A DNA stretch of 64,000 nucleotides from contig NZ_KZ454944.1 of the NCBI RefSeq assembly GCF_002797415.1, forward strand, positions 1,630,665 to 1,694,664, given 5' to 3'. Shown here piece by piece: positions 18,255 through 27,771 of the stretch; the first letter of the stretch is position 1; the number at the start of each line of letters is the position of its first letter. This DNA comes from Bacillus alkalisoli (GTDB lineage Bacteria; Bacillota; Bacilli; Bacillales; Bacillaceae_I). The notes beneath the pieces were generated by a model. That model saw nothing but the letters and a program-made list of their open reading frames with translations. It was not told the DNA's origin and ran no database searches. Both the position numbers and the translations under genes were made by a program.

Positions 18255-19494
18255 CCTCGATGAAGAGCAGCTAGAAGAAATGCTTAATAAGATGCCAAAA
18301 CTAAAAGACCACAGGACATCACAACAAATCTACCAAAATATACGTCATAAAGTGGAACAACCGAAAAGGCGTCTAAATTTCTTTCCAGCAGCTGCGATCG
18401 TCGCTGCTATTATGTTACTAGCTTTAGTTACTCCTTCATTATTAAATAATATGAATTTTGGACTAAGTGGTGGTTCTAACGAGTCTACAATAGAAATGGC
18501 TGGATATGATCATGCTGCTACTTCAGATGATGATGCTGTTGGGTCAGATGACACCGTAGATTTTAAAACACTAGATGTTGATCCTGCTAAGGAAAAAATG
18601 GCGGATGAGTTCCGAGGTGAGGGAGAAAATTCCTTCGAAGGGTTTGCAAATTATTACACCATATCCGAATGGGATTATGATAAAGAGACTGAATATGTTG
18701 TGACGATTGGTGTAACCGATAATAATGCTCAATTAAGTTTACCATTATCCTTTATTGTTCCTAAAGATGGGAAAACGTACGTTGAAAAGTTCAATGAAAT
18801 GAGAAAACTAGTAGCATACCACGTAGACTTTCATGTATTAGGTGTTTCTACTATTCTAAATGATGACTTTAATTATTCAGAAGTACAAACGCCTGATGGT
18901 AAGAAAAGATTAGTTGTAGAGGGATTAAATAAACACGGCTCATACGCAAGCGCACAATCCACGTCGTTTTTCAATGAACTTGCCATATCGTTTACTTGGA
19001 AAGGATACAATGAAATAGAATATGTAAAAGAGGGTAAGAATGATTTAGACATTGGTGGAACTGGTCCTTTAGCTTCAATGCAAATGGATAACGCGCCAAG
19101 GAAAGCTTATTTTCGCTATCAACATAGTCCGGAATCGCCAAACCTTTTAATTCGCTCAAATAGAGTGTATGAAACGATTGAAGATGCAATCAAAATCATG
19201 CAAACAGGTCCAGATATACCTTTAGATAATGGTCATGCTTCTATTCCGGAAAATATGTCAGTAAAGGTAATTGATTCAATCGGGTCTGTTGTAACAATAG
19301 AAATTTCGTTATCAACTCCTCTTGAATTCAATGAGAAAGATATGTTTGCAATAGAAGCAATAAAGATGACGGCGAAAGAATTTGGTTTTCAAACAATAAG
19401 GTTCCAATCAGACAAACTTGATAGGATTGGCTCAATTCAATTAAATACAGAACTTCCAACTCCAATAGCAGCAAATCGTATGAAATGGGAGTAA
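18244..19494 (+). CDS. rsiX: Anti-sigma-X factor RsiX
   Basis: Single-pass membrane inhibitor of SigX. The cytoplasmic N-terminus (residues 1-40) contains the sigma-binding region, followed by one membrane segment near residues 42-66 (FFPAAAIVAAIMLLALVTPSLL) and a ~350-residue extracytoplasmic domain with an acidic stretch (DDDAVGSDDTVDF). The total of 416 is somewhat longer than the B. subtilis protein. Its start overlaps sigX, giving coupled synthesis. Confidence 0.88.
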   Translation: MRRNLDEEQLEEMLNKMPKLKDHRTSQQIYQNIRHKVEQPKRRLNFFPAAAIVAAIMLLALVTPSLLNNMNFGLSGGSNESTIEMAGYDHAATSDDDAVGSDDTVDFKTLDVDPAKEKMADEFRGEGENSFEGFANYYTISEWDYDKETEYVVTIGVTDNNAQLSLPLSFIVPKDGKTYVEKFNEMRKLVAYHVDFHVLGVSTILNDDFNYSEVQTPDGKKRLVVEGLNKHGSYASAQSTSFFNELAISFTWKGYNEIEYVKEGKNDLDIGGTGPLASMQMDNAPRKAYFRYQHSPESPNLLIRSNRVYETIEDAIKIMQTGPDIPLDNGHASIPENMSVKVIDSIGSVVTIEISLSTPLEFNEKDMFAIEAIKMTAKEFGFQTIRFQSDKLDRIGSIQLNTELPTPIAANRMKWE

Positions 19495-19510
19495 GTGGAT
19501 ATATTAAATG

Positions 19511-19538
19511 GCGGGTAGAATTTTCTACCTGCTTTTTA
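19511..19538 (+). terminator. sigX-rsiX terminator
   Basis: GCGGGTAGAA / TTCTACCTGC stem and TTTTTAT tail, shortly after rsiX. Confidence 0.8.
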
Positions 19539-19679
19539 TATGTTTTTTTTATGAAAAAATTAAGTGGTTAAAGGGGTTTAGCGGTGATGTAAAAAATTAC
19601 AAGCTTTACAGCCTGTCATAATATTGACCAAGCAATCATATTCTCTAACAACTTTTATTTCTTCAAGGAGGCATTATTT

Positions 19680-20561
19680 ATGTTAGATATATTACGTAGA
19701 TTTGCAGTGGTGGCCGTGATGGCTTTATGTATAGCGTTATTATTTGTTGGTGGAAATGTAGTAAAGGCACAAGCAAACGAAGAAGTTTTAAGTGAAATGA
19801 AAAGCTGGGCATGGCCAGTTGATGGTGAAATTACGGATACATTTGGCACAAGATGGGGAAATCATAAAGGAATAGATATTGCAGCTCCTACTGGGACAGA
19901 CGTAGTTGCAGCTTTTGATGGGGAAGTTATTAAGTCTTATTATTCTGGTTCTTACGGTCATGTTGTGTTTCTACAACATCCTAATGGAGTAGAAACAGTA
20001 TATGCTCACTTACATAGAAGAATGGTAGAAGAGGGAGCAAAGGTGAGCAAAGGAGAGACTATCGGTCAAGTAGGTTCTACAGGTCACTCCACTGGCCCTC
20101 ACTTACATTTCGAAGTACATATGGGTGAATGGAATATTAAAAAATCAAATGCGATGGATCCGTTAACTGTGTTTGTCATACAGGACGGAGCGTTACCAGC
20201 AAGTGCTATGCACATAGAAAATGGTATGAATGGCTACAGTTTAATTAAAGGAGAGTTGGTTGTAAATCAAGCTAGCTCTGAGAAAGTCTATATTGTGAAA
20301 AAAAATGATACGCTTTGGGACATCGCTCAGCAATTTGAAGTGACAGTTTCATCGATTATGGAGTGGAATGACCTATCTGTGGATGTCATTCATCCAGATC
20401 AAGAATTGATAATATTTGAAGAGGCAACCTATATTGTTCAAAGTGGAGAAACGATGGAACAAGTGGCGCATCATTTAGAGATGTCTGTGGATGAACTAAA
20501 ATCATTAAACAATCTAATCGGTAATATGCTTCATCCAAACCAAATACTAAAAGTGCGATAA
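19680..20561 (+). CDS. M23 metallo-endopeptidase with two LysM domains
   Basis: Probable secreted or membrane-tethered cell-wall endopeptidase. Residues 1-32 are a signal peptide or anchor. The M23 domain spans about 45-165 with zinc ligands His62 and Asp66 (HKGID) and His143 (HLHF), plus His110 (YAHLH). Two LysM peptidoglycan-binding modules follow, about 205-250 and 252-293. It starts at ATG 19680 after AAGGAGG. All catalytic residues are present, so an active enzyme is expected. It has no equivalent that I recall at this B. subtilis locus; proximity to sigX suggests an envelope role, but no SigX promoter is evident. Confidence 0.88.
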   Translation: MLDILRRFAVVAVMALCIALLFVGGNVVKAQANEEVLSEMKSWAWPVDGEITDTFGTRWGNHKGIDIAAPTGTDVVAAFDGEVIKSYYSGSYGHVVFLQHPNGVETVYAHLHRRMVEEGAKVSKGETIGQVGSTGHSTGPHLHFEVHMGEWNIKKSNAMDPLTVFVIQDGALPASAMHIENGMNGYSLIKGELVVNQASSEKVYIVKKNDTLWDIAQQFEVTVSSIMEWNDLSVDVIHPDQELIIFEEATYIVQSGETMEQVAHHLEMSVDELKSLNNLIGNMLHPNQILKVR

Positions 20562-20578
20562 TTCGTACTTTTAGTATT
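20548..20578 (+). terminator. Possible terminator at the M23 gene end
   Basis: ACTAAAAGTGCG / TTCGTACTTTTAGT forms a long stem overlapping the stop codon, but the trailing T-run is weak. The stretch 20580-20795 shows nothing clear except TATAAT at 20765. Confidence 0.5.
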
Positions 20579-20798
20579 ATAGTTGGTATTATTAAACATT
20601 ACGTTGACAAAAGTATTGTAATAAAACATTTTAACTGAAAATTACGTATATTAATTATGTCATCTTAGAAGTTGAGTTATGCTTGTCTTAAAGAGCTAAT
20701 CATAATCATATGAATATTGAATCGCTATTCATTATTTCTACTTTCTTTTTTTCTAATATTCTACTATAATAGAAAATGTAACAATCTAATATGATCTA

Positions 20799-20985
20799 TC
20801 TTCGGGGCAGGGTGAAATTCCCGACCGGCGGTGATGAACGAAAGTTGTTCTAAGCCCGCGAGCCTGAAGTATCGAAAATCTTTCTGTCTTAACGTAATTT
20901 GTTATGGCTGTTTCGATATGGATAGCAGGATTTGGTGCGAATCCAAAGCCGACAGTACAGTCTGGATGGGAGGAGATGGAAGTTC
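20799..20985 (+). ncRNA. FMN riboswitch (RFN element)
   Basis: Diagnostic blocks in order: GGGGCAGGGTGAAATTCCC, GACCGGCGGTGATGAACG, AAGCCCGCGAGCC, GGATTTGGTGCGAATCC and GCCGACAGT...GGATGGGAGGAGATG. It precedes an antiterminator-like hairpin (20991-21015), a terminator and ribU. A TATAAT box at 20765-20770 is a plausible -10 for this leader. Confidence 0.97.
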
Positions 20986-21038
20986 AAGTGCGTTCAAAAA
21001 ACCGCTGTTTGAACGTTTATTTGAATATGTCCAATACT

Positions 21039-21075
21039 CCCAGTAGTTCTATGGAACTATTGGGTTTTGTTTTTT
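21039..21075 (+). terminator. FMN-controlled terminator
   Basis: CCCAGTAGTTC / GAACTATTGGG stem with a 4-nt loop then TTTTGTTTTTT. FMN binding should favour it and shut off ribU. Confidence 0.88.
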
Positions 21076-21142
21076 ACATATTCAAGGACGTTGAACTTCT
21101 CTTTTCAACAGAGATGGATCTCTTGAAAAGGAGAGAGAAAAG

Positions 21143-21730
21143 ATGAAGAGTCAAAAGAATTTAAAGAAATTTGTTATGGTGGGGATGTTAAGTAGTATTG
21201 CATACTTATTAATGTTTTTAAGCTTCCCACTACCACTATTACCACCGTATCTTAAAGTGGATTTTAGTGATATTCCAGCATTAATTGCAGCTATTTTGTT
21301 TGGTCCAATTGCTGGTATTACAGTAGAAGCTGTGAAAAACATTCTGAACTACATTATTCAAGGAAGTATGACAGGTTTTCCAGTTGGCAATATTGCAAAC
21401 TTTACAGCGGGAGTTTTGTTCGTATTACCGACAGCTTACGTTTTTAACAAGTTTAAAAGTTCAAAAGGATTAAAAATGGGCTTATTAGCTGGTACTGCTA
21501 CAATGGCAATTATGATGAGTGTGTTAAACTTATTTGTATTTTTACCGGCATACAGTTTTTTCTTAGGGTATCCTTTAGATTCCATGCCCGTCTTAGTTAA
21601 TGTTGTTGTAGTTGGTATATTACCATTTAATTTAATAAAAGGAGCCATCGTCGGATTCTTATTCGTGTTACTTTTCCAAAAGTTATCACATTGGTTTGAG
21701 AAAGAATGGCAACTTAAATATATAAATTAA
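21143..21730 (+). CDS. ribU: Riboflavin ECF transporter S component RibU
   Basis: Riboflavin-binding membrane subunit (YpaA/FmnP) that works with a shared EcfAAT module. It has 195 residues with about six membrane segments and N-terminal LKVDFSDIPALIAAILFGPIAG, highly typical of RibU. It starts at ATG 21143 after GGAGAGAG. The SD lies in a weak hairpin with upstream TTTTCAA (21100-21133), a possible second control layer. The FMN riboswitch upstream supports the substrate. Confidence 0.95.
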   Translation: MKSQKNLKKFVMVGMLSSIAYLLMFLSFPLPLLPPYLKVDFSDIPALIAAILFGPIAGITVEAVKNILNYIIQGSMTGFPVGNIANFTAGVLFVLPTAYVFNKFKSSKGLKMGLLAGTATMAIMMSVLNLFVFLPAYSFFLGYPLDSMPVLVNVVVVGILPFNLIKGAIVGFLFVLLFQKLSHWFEKEWQLKYIN

Positions 21731-21738
21731 GAAATTAG

Positions 21739-21771
21739 AAAAGACGTAGCTTTAGCGGGTCTACGTCTTTT
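21739..21771 (+). terminator. ribU terminator
   Basis: AAAAGACGTAG / CTACGTCTTTT stem with an 11-nt loop; symmetric, so it may also serve the convergent gene at 21857. Confidence 0.75.
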
Positions 21772-21856
21772 GGATGTTTCTGTCGGGGTCTACGTCAAAC
21801 TCCAACGTCTAAATCGAAGAAGTAAGAATTCTATACCGCACTCCTTATACGTCTAC

Positions 21857-22756
21857 TCAACTGCTTTTCACTATTTCAGACATGGCTTCCTCTAATGTAG
21901 GATATTTGAAAGAAAAGCCTTCTTCTTGCAGTCTTTCAGGAATCACCCATCTACTTTTTAACACAAGCTCTGTTTCTGTACGAAGAAACACGGAGCCAAT
22001 TTCGAGCATCCACTTCATAGCAGGCAGGCCGTATCCCACTCCATATGCATTGCGCATAATCTTCATTTGTTCTTTATTATTTACAGGATTAGGTGCAGAA
22101 CAATTAAAAACGCCATTCAAATCTTCCCGTTCTTTAATAAATTCAATAATACGATATAAATCCTCTATATGTATCCAGCTAAACTGTTGATATCCTTTGC
22201 CTTGATGACCTCCAAGTCGAGACTTCACTAAGTTTTTATATGGAGTCATAACTCCACCACCTGACCCGAGTACTATTGCGATACGTAAAGCAACTTGACG
22301 AGTATGGGGTACAGATGAATCAAAAAAAGTTTTTTCCCACGCTTTCGCTACTTCTACAGAAAAACCTGTTCCAATCTCCCCGCTCTTTTCAGTCATGGGA
22401 CGGTCATCTGCGTGTCTGTAAATGGTAGCGGTGCTAGAATTTATCCACAGTTTAGGTGCATGTGTGCATTTAGCAATTAGTTGCCCAAGTACTTCTGTTG
22501 TTCCTGTCCGAGAATTCATTATAGCTTTTTTATTCTTTTCATTATATCTACAATTAACAGATTTACCTGCAAGGTTAATGAGCATTTCTGCTTCATTTAA
22601 CGCCGCAATTACCCTTTCATGCTCGTTCCATTGTATGTGCCGAGGCTGCCTAGAGATAATAAATACATCGTAATTTAGCTTTTTATATTTTTCTTCTAGG
22701 AACTTTCCGATAAATCCGGTCCCGCCGGCAATTACTATTTTAGGTTTCGTGTTCAT
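21857..22756 (-). CDS. TIGR01777 family NAD(P)-dependent sugar epimerase-like protein
   Basis: An SDR-fold protein of the YfhF/TIGR01777 group, whose substrate is unknown. It has the nucleotide-binding GGTGFIG at the N-terminus, SSTATIYRHADDRPMTE, and the C-terminal DUF1731-like region. It has 299 residues from ATG 22756 (MNTKPKIVIAGG), about 11 nt after AGAGG; the open frame extends further upstream through a palindromic repeat but without a start signal. It sits between ribU and fer on the opposite strand to most genes here. Confidence 0.88.
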   Translation of the reverse strand: MNTKPKIVIAGGTGFIGKFLEEKYKKLNYDVFIISRQPRHIQWNEHERVIAALNEAEMLINLAGKSVNCRYNEKNKKAIMNSRTGTTEVLGQLIAKCTHAPKLWINSSTATIYRHADDRPMTEKSGEIGTGFSVEVAKAWEKTFFDSSVPHTRQVALRIAIVLGSGGGVMTPYKNLVKSRLGGHQGKGYQQFSWIHIEDLYRIIEFIKEREDLNGVFNCSAPNPVNNKEQMKIMRNAYGVGYGLPAMKWMLEIGSVFLRTETELVLKSRWVIPERLQEEGFSFKYPTLEEAMSEIVKSS

Positions 22757-22820
22757 GTTAAGACCAACCTCTTTTCTTAATTGTAGCGCTTCTATAATTA
22801 TACAATAAAAAGATATACCG

Positions 22821-22888
22821 TGAGGCTTCCGAAACCACCCGCGGAAAGCGAAGTCTTGCCCGGAAATCAACTGCGGTCTTTAACACAC
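22821..22888. repeat. Palindromic repeat, type B (copy 2, 5'-truncated)
   Basis: Only the 3' half is present: GAGGCTTCCG, CCCGCGGAAAGCGAAG, CTTGCCCGGAAATCAACTG and CGGTCTTTAACACA. The matching left arm is missing. Confidence 0.8.
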
Positions 22889-22894
22889 CCTAAA

Positions 22895-22928
22895 TAAAAA
22901 ACCTCATCCGATTTGGATGAGGTTTTTA
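22895..22928 (-). terminator. fer terminator
   Basis: AAAAAACCTCATCC / GGATGAGGTTTTT symmetric stem just past the fer stop. Confidence 0.85.
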
Positions 22929-22935
22929 GTGAAGA

Positions 22936-23205
<270 letters not shown>

Positions 23206-23255
23206 TCAATCACAATTTTCTAATAATAATTTTGGAAACGTATTCCTCAATGTTT

Positions 23256-23284
23256 ATTGTATAGCTCTTTTCAAAACTTTTCAA
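23256..23284 (-). promoter_or_regulatory. fer promoter (sigma-A)
   Basis: On the minus strand: TTGAAA (23284-23279), 17-nt spacer, TACAAT (23261-23256), about 70 nt before the fer start codon. Confidence 0.7.
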
Positions 23285-23467
23285 TAGAAAAGTCATTGAG
23301 AATACTTATCATAATAAGGTTTTTTAATATAAGTGTTTCATTTTCTATTTATTAGAACAATATTTTTCTGATATAAAACATTTATCCTTTATGACAAAAT
23401 ATAAACATGCCAAAATTCCACATTTTTTGATAAAATAAGAGTATCTTATTAAAGGTGTTGAAAACTA

Positions 23468-24535
23468 TTGCGTGCTTTACAATTTATTTGTTTGTACTGT
23501 TTAAATAAATTTAATGGAGAACGCTCTGTTTCGGCCATTTATCATTTATTAAGAGGAAAAAAGTCATCTCAAACCATTCAAGATGGACAGTTATTTCAAT
23601 TGCATTCTCTTTTCGGTATGTTACCAAATGTAACACGGGAATCCATTACGGATGCAGTCGTGAAATTAGAAAAGCACCTACTTATTATCGTAAATAATAA
23701 TGGTCATTATGCACTTACGGAAAAAGGGCAACACACGCTTATTAAGTTTAGTGCTGATTTCAACCTACCAACATATTTAAACGGATGGCAATATCATAAA
23801 TTGTCTCTTTTGTTTTGGAAAAGGTTTTCGTTATTAATCCAAACACTTTCAAATATTTTAAACAAGTATTCAAATTTCCTTCCTGTTCAAACAGATCTCG
23901 ATACTCAATATTTTATAAAAAAGTCCATTTTATCTAAGAAAATGTCTACCCATCAATATGCTGAACAAGTTCATAGTGAAACAGAAAATCTTTTCGCAAT
24001 GCTATCGGAAAAGGAAGCGACGATACTTACGTATCAACTTTCTGGATACAAGGAAGCAGGTCTTACCATTTATCAACTAGCCAAAAGGCTAAAGGTAGAG
24101 GAAGAATGGGTTCAAATCCTTTTTTTTGGGGCTATTCATCAAATGCTTACAAAGTTGGATCAAAATAAAGATGATTTTCCAGAGCTTTATTCATTATGTG
24201 AGGATGTAATGCAAGAAAGTACATTTACTGTTACGACAGAGAAAACATGGAGATTGTTAAACAGAGGTTTTTCAATGGACCAGATTGCACAAATTCGCCA
24301 TCTTAAAATGAGTACAATTGAAGATCATATAGTAGAAATTAGTTTGCACGACCAACAATTTAGCATAGATGAATATGTATGTGAAAAACATAGAAAAGAA
24401 ATTGAACATGCGATTCGAACTTTGAAGACGAAGCAATTAAAACGATTAAAAGAATATATCAACAATAAGTATATTAACTATTTTCACATTAGACTTGTAT
24501 TGACAAAGATTGGTGATCGTATTGAACCTAAATGA
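23468..24535 (+). CDS. ypbB: YpbB, helix-turn-helix domain protein
   Basis: Protein of unknown function, 355 residues, always found upstream of the short RecQ in Bacillus. The C-terminal ~90 residues (TWRLLNRGFSMDQIAQIRHL...STIEDHI) form a helix-turn-helix of the type found at the end of some RecQ helicases, suggesting it supplies that module in trans; this is inference. It starts at TTG 23468 after AAAGGTG. It overlaps recQ by 14 nt. Confidence 0.87.
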   Translation: MRALQFICLYCLNKFNGERSVSAIYHLLRGKKSSQTIQDGQLFQLHSLFGMLPNVTRESITDAVVKLEKHLLIIVNNNGHYALTEKGQHTLIKFSADFNLPTYLNGWQYHKLSLLFWKRFSLLIQTLSNILNKYSNFLPVQTDLDTQYFIKKSILSKKMSTHQYAEQVHSETENLFAMLSEKEATILTYQLSGYKEAGLTIYQLAKRLKVEEEWVQILFFGAIHQMLTKLDQNKDDFPELYSLCEDVMQESTFTVTTEKTWRLLNRGFSMDQIAQIRHLKMSTIEDHIVEISLHDQQFSIDEYVCEKHRKEIEHAIRTLKTKQLKRLKEYINNKYINYFHIRLVLTKIGDRIEPK

Positions 24536-26057
24536 CATTTTAAAAACTAAGCTTGGATTCGATTCCTTCAGGGATGGTCAAAAGGAAATTATACAAGATG
24601 TTTTGGATGGACATGATGTATTAGCTTTACTTGCAACTGGTGGGGGCAAAACGTTATGCTACCAACTTCCAGGCTATATCTTACAAGGGTCTGTCCTTAT
24701 TGTCTCTCCTTTGTTGTCATTAATGGAAGATCAAGTACAACAAATGAAAGCATTTGGAGAAAAAAGAGTAGTAGCCATCAATTCTTTTTTATCTTACCAA
24801 GAAAAAGAGAGAATGCTAAAACAAAGTCTTTCAGCTAAATTTATTTTTATTTCACCAGAAATGTTGCAGTCAAAAAAGTGGATAAAAAAGTTAAGTGAAA
24901 TTCAGATTGATTTGTTTGTAGTGGATGAAGCTCATTGCGTTTCTCAATGGGGACACGATTTTAGAACAGATTATTTAAAGTTAGGTGAAGTGAGACAACA
25001 TTTGAAAAGTCCACCTTGTCTTGCTTTAACAGCCACTGCGACAAAAGAAGTTCTTCGTGACATGAAAGAGATATTACAATTACAGAAACCAAAGGAGCAT
25101 ATCCATTCTGTAGATCGAGCTAACATTGCATTTAAGGTGGAAAGAGACTTTTATCATGCAGAAGAAAAAAGACAAAGGCTACTTTATTTGTGTAACGAAT
25201 TAATAACACCAGGAATTATTTATTTTTCAAGTAGAGCAAAAGCTGAAGAGATGGCGCAGTTTTTACAAGAAAATGGAGTGGAGCGGGTAGAGTTTTATCA
25301 CGCAGGTCTATCTACTTCAGAAAGAGTCTTAATACAACAACAATTTATTTTAAATAAAATAAATATCATTTGTTGTACTAGTGCATTCGGAATGGGTATT
25401 AATAAAGAAAACATTCGCTTCATTATTCATTATCAACTTCCAACGTTACTTGAGTCGTATGTTCAAGAAGTCGGAAGGGCAGGAAGAGATGGGGAGCGAA
25501 GTATCGCTATTTTACTTCACACAGAAGATGATGACTATTTGCCGCAATTTATTATTGAAAATGAACTTCCATCCAAACAAGTGATAACCTTTATTTTGCA
25601 GCGATTAGTTTCTGAATATAAAACGGTTACCCAAAAAAGCAGTGAAATGGAACAATACTTTGTGGAAGAGTGCGGGATAGAAGAAGTTCATTGGCGCTTC
25701 GTATCGTATCATATAGAAAAGTATATTGCGTTAAATGGCGTACTTTCTTCTAATAATGTAGGTATCTTAGAAGAACATTTACACGATAAAGTTGAAAAAA
25801 GAATGGTATGGAAGCAAAAAAAGTTACAACATTTGCAAAGATGGATTTATTCGTCCTCTAACTGTAGAAGAAAACAATTATTACATTATTTTTCAAGTGA
25901 AAGTATTCTAGATAATAATGACTACTGTTGTGATATATGTGGTATTTCCTTAGAAACATATATACGTAAAAAGGATATGGAAATCGAAGAAGAACCTTTT
26001 TCGTGGAGAAATCAATTAAAAAAACTATTAGTTCAGGATGGTCAAAGTGAGAAATAA
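24522..26057 (+). CDS. recQ: ATP-dependent DNA helicase RecQ (short form, RecS)
   Basis: 3'-5' superfamily 2 DNA helicase. Motifs seen: Walker A ATGGGKTLCYQ near residue 41, DEAH box VDEAHCVSQWGHDF, SPLLSLMEDQV, ALTATAT and arginine-finger motif QEVGRAGRDG. A C-terminal cysteine cluster (CCDICG) indicates the zinc site; there is no HRDC domain, giving 511 residues. I chose TTG 24522 because GGTGATC, perfectly complementary to the 16S tail, sits three bases before it; TTG 24510 and GTG 24513 are alternatives. Confidence 0.94.
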   Translation: MNLNDILKTKLGFDSFRDGQKEIIQDVLDGHDVLALLATGGGKTLCYQLPGYILQGSVLIVSPLLSLMEDQVQQMKAFGEKRVVAINSFLSYQEKERMLKQSLSAKFIFISPEMLQSKKWIKKLSEIQIDLFVVDEAHCVSQWGHDFRTDYLKLGEVRQHLKSPPCLALTATATKEVLRDMKEILQLQKPKEHIHSVDRANIAFKVERDFYHAEEKRQRLLYLCNELITPGIIYFSSRAKAEEMAQFLQENGVERVEFYHAGLSTSERVLIQQQFILNKINIICCTSAFGMGINKENIRFIIHYQLPTLLESYVQEVGRAGRDGERSIAILLHTEDDDYLPQFIIENELPSKQVITFILQRLVSEYKTVTQKSSEMEQYFVEECGIEEVHWRFVSYHIEKYIALNGVLSSNNVGILEEHLHDKVEKRMVWKQKKLQHLQRWIYSSSNCRRKQLLHYFSSESILDNNDYCCDICGISLETYIRKKDMEIEEEPFSWRNQLKKLLVQDGQSEK

Positions 26058-26670
26058 ACAAGCAGAAGCATTAAAACATATGTCAGATAAAGAACTGTTA
26101 GGCCATCTTTATGTGTCTCAATTGCTGTTTTTATTGGTGGGAGTTATACTTTCATTCTTTTTATTCGATAGTTGGGAAGAGTTTATATCCATATGGACTT
26201 TTCAGCCATTTGATATTTTCGTTATAGGTACGATTTTTGCACTGGTTGTTTATTTTGCGGATCTACTGTTAATGAAGTTTGTTCCTAAGTATATGTTTGA
26301 TGATGGTGGCATAAATGAAAAAATGTTTCAAAGGAGAACGGTTCTTCATATTTTTTTTCTAGCGTTTATCATTGCGTTAGTGGAAGAATTTTTATTTAGA
26401 GGAGTCATTCAAACACATTTTGGATTAGTTGCAGCAAGCGTCATTTTTGCCCTAATGCATATTCGTTATTTATCTAAATGGTTACTCTTATTTTCTGTTG
26501 TGTTATTAAGTTTCTTACTAGGACTTATTTATGAATATACTGGTAGTGTTCTTGTAACATTTTGGTCACATTTTTTAATAGATTTGCTTTTAGCGTTAAA
26601 AATTAGACATGATTTTATAAATAAATACGTAAATAATGATGGTGGGAGGGATAACGATGAGCAAAAATGA
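26047..26670 (+). CDS. ypbD: YpbD, CPBP-family intramembrane protease homologue
   Basis: Multi-pass membrane protein (about six segments) of the CAAX-protease/bacteriocin-processing (CPBP) family. The first catalytic motif VEEFLFRG (EExxxR) is present, followed by HIRYL and a histidine in FWSHFLIDLL, so the family's glutamate/histidine residues are conserved. Its substrate is unknown. The start is uncertain: GTG 26047 has AGGA eight bases upstream, ATG 26038 is nine bases earlier. It overlaps recQ and ypbE. Confidence 0.86.
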   Translation: MRNKQAEALKHMSDKELLGHLYVSQLLFLLVGVILSFFLFDSWEEFISIWTFQPFDIFVIGTIFALVVYFADLLLMKFVPKYMFDDGGINEKMFQRRTVLHIFFLAFIIALVEEFLFRGVIQTHFGLVAASVIFALMHIRYLSKWLLLFSVVLLSFLLGLIYEYTGSVLVTFWSHFLIDLLLALKIRHDFINKYVNNDGGRDNDEQK

Positions 26671-27307
26671 AACAGATAAACTAGATCAAGCGTCAACATT
26701 AAGAGAAAAAGCGGTAAGGGTGAAAAAGTTACCTCCTCGAAGTGAGTTGCATGCAAATAAGAAAAAGAAAACAAAATGGAAAATACATTATCCGATGGTC
26801 CGGTTAATTTCAATCGCATTCTTTCTAATTCCTATTGCGATATTAGCACTAGTGCTTAGTGATGATAATAGTATTATTTCAAGAATATTACCTTCTGAAT
26901 CTTCCATATACGAACCGATCCACGTCTTGAAACCAACACCACCGCCAGCTGCAGATGATGACAAATCAGATTCAAAGGAAACAGAAGACAAGGTGGATGA
27001 AGAGGAATTAAAAGAAGTAATTACAGAAGAGCAAGCAACAGAACCTTCGGAGCAAGATAAAGAAGTGAAGGAAGATAAAGCAGAGGAAGAGAATTCAGAG
27101 CCTGTCATCGACGAGTCAGCAATAGAAGAAGATATTGAAATCATTTATCATACTGTTCAAAAAGAAGAAACGTTGTTTAGTATTTCTGTAAAATACTACA
27201 ACGGCCGACATGGCGAAAAAATCATCAAAGACTTTAATAACCTTATAACAAACCAAGTAAACGTCGGCCAAACTTTGAAAATACCAATTAAAAAGCAAGA
27301 TTCATAA
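26657..27307 (+). CDS. ypbE: YpbE, membrane-anchored LysM protein
   Basis: A 216-residue protein with a basic cytoplasmic head (residues 1-45), one membrane segment near 50-70 (LISIAFFLIPIAILALVLS), a glutamate-rich linker (about 95-160) and a C-terminal LysM domain (HTVQKEETLFSISVKYYNG...VNVGQTLKIP). It probably ties the membrane to peptidoglycan. It starts at ATG 26657 after GGGAGGG and overlaps ypbD by 14 nt; a terminator follows. Confidence 0.87.
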   Translation: MSKNETDKLDQASTLREKAVRVKKLPPRSELHANKKKKTKWKIHYPMVRLISIAFFLIPIAILALVLSDDNSIISRILPSESSIYEPIHVLKPTPPPAADDDKSDSKETEDKVDEEELKEVITEEQATEPSEQDKEVKEDKAEEENSEPVIDESAIEEDIEIIYHTVQKEETLFSISVKYYNGRHGEKIIKDFNNLITNQVNVGQTLKIPIKKQDS

Positions 27308-27311
27308 ACGC

Positions 27312-27341
27312 AAAAAACACCATACTTATGTGGTGTTTTTT
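27312..27341 (+). terminator. ypbE operon terminator
   Basis: AAAAAACACCA / TGGTGTTTTTT with an 8-nt loop, five bases after the stop. Confidence 0.9.
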
Positions 27342-27358
27342 CATATTCCTTTTTACTT

Positions 27359-27508
27359 GTATCAATTTCATAATTACGGTTGGTTTAATGAAAAACGAAT
27401 ATTTTAGTGATATACAAAATAATATGTTGTTTATTAAGATGTATGAATACAGAATACGATGCTGTTATTCGTTTTTCGTATAGTAGTCATACATTATGAA
27501 ACGGACTC
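27359..27508. mobile_element. MITE-like element, copy 2 (inverted)
   Basis: A 150-bp element with ends GTATCAATTTCATAATTACGG and (reverse complement) GAGTCCGTTTCATAATG, each followed by a GAAAAACGAAT box. It is flanked by the direct repeat ACTT (27355-27358 and 27509-27512). No coding capacity. It is in the opposite orientation to copies 3 and 4. Confidence 0.85.
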
Positions 27509-27554
27509 ACTTGAAAACTTTAACTCAGTAAAAAAATTTATAAATTACTATCTA

Positions 27555-27681
27555 GCTGTTGATTGGAGCGCAAGCCGGAGACTCCTGCGGAAGAAGCGAG
27601 TGGCGGAAGACCCCACAGGTGAAGCTGAGGAGGCTTCCGACTCGCCCGCGGAAAGCGAAGGCTTGCGCTCCAATCAACAGC
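27555..27681. repeat. Palindromic repeat, type B (copy 3, full length)
   Basis: Outer arms GCTGTTGATTGGAGCGCAAG and CTTGCGCTCCAATCAACAGC are perfect 20-bp complements. The interior has GGAGACTCCTGCGG, GAAGACCCCACAGG, GAGGAGGCTTCCG and CCCGCGGAAAGCG. Confidence 0.92.
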
Positions 27682-27771
27682 AATAGGAATTTTTTATAAC
27701 ATCTTCTCATATGAACAGAGACAAGCGCATATTTTGTACAAAAGATGTTGTGAAAGGAAGTGCCCTTTCTT

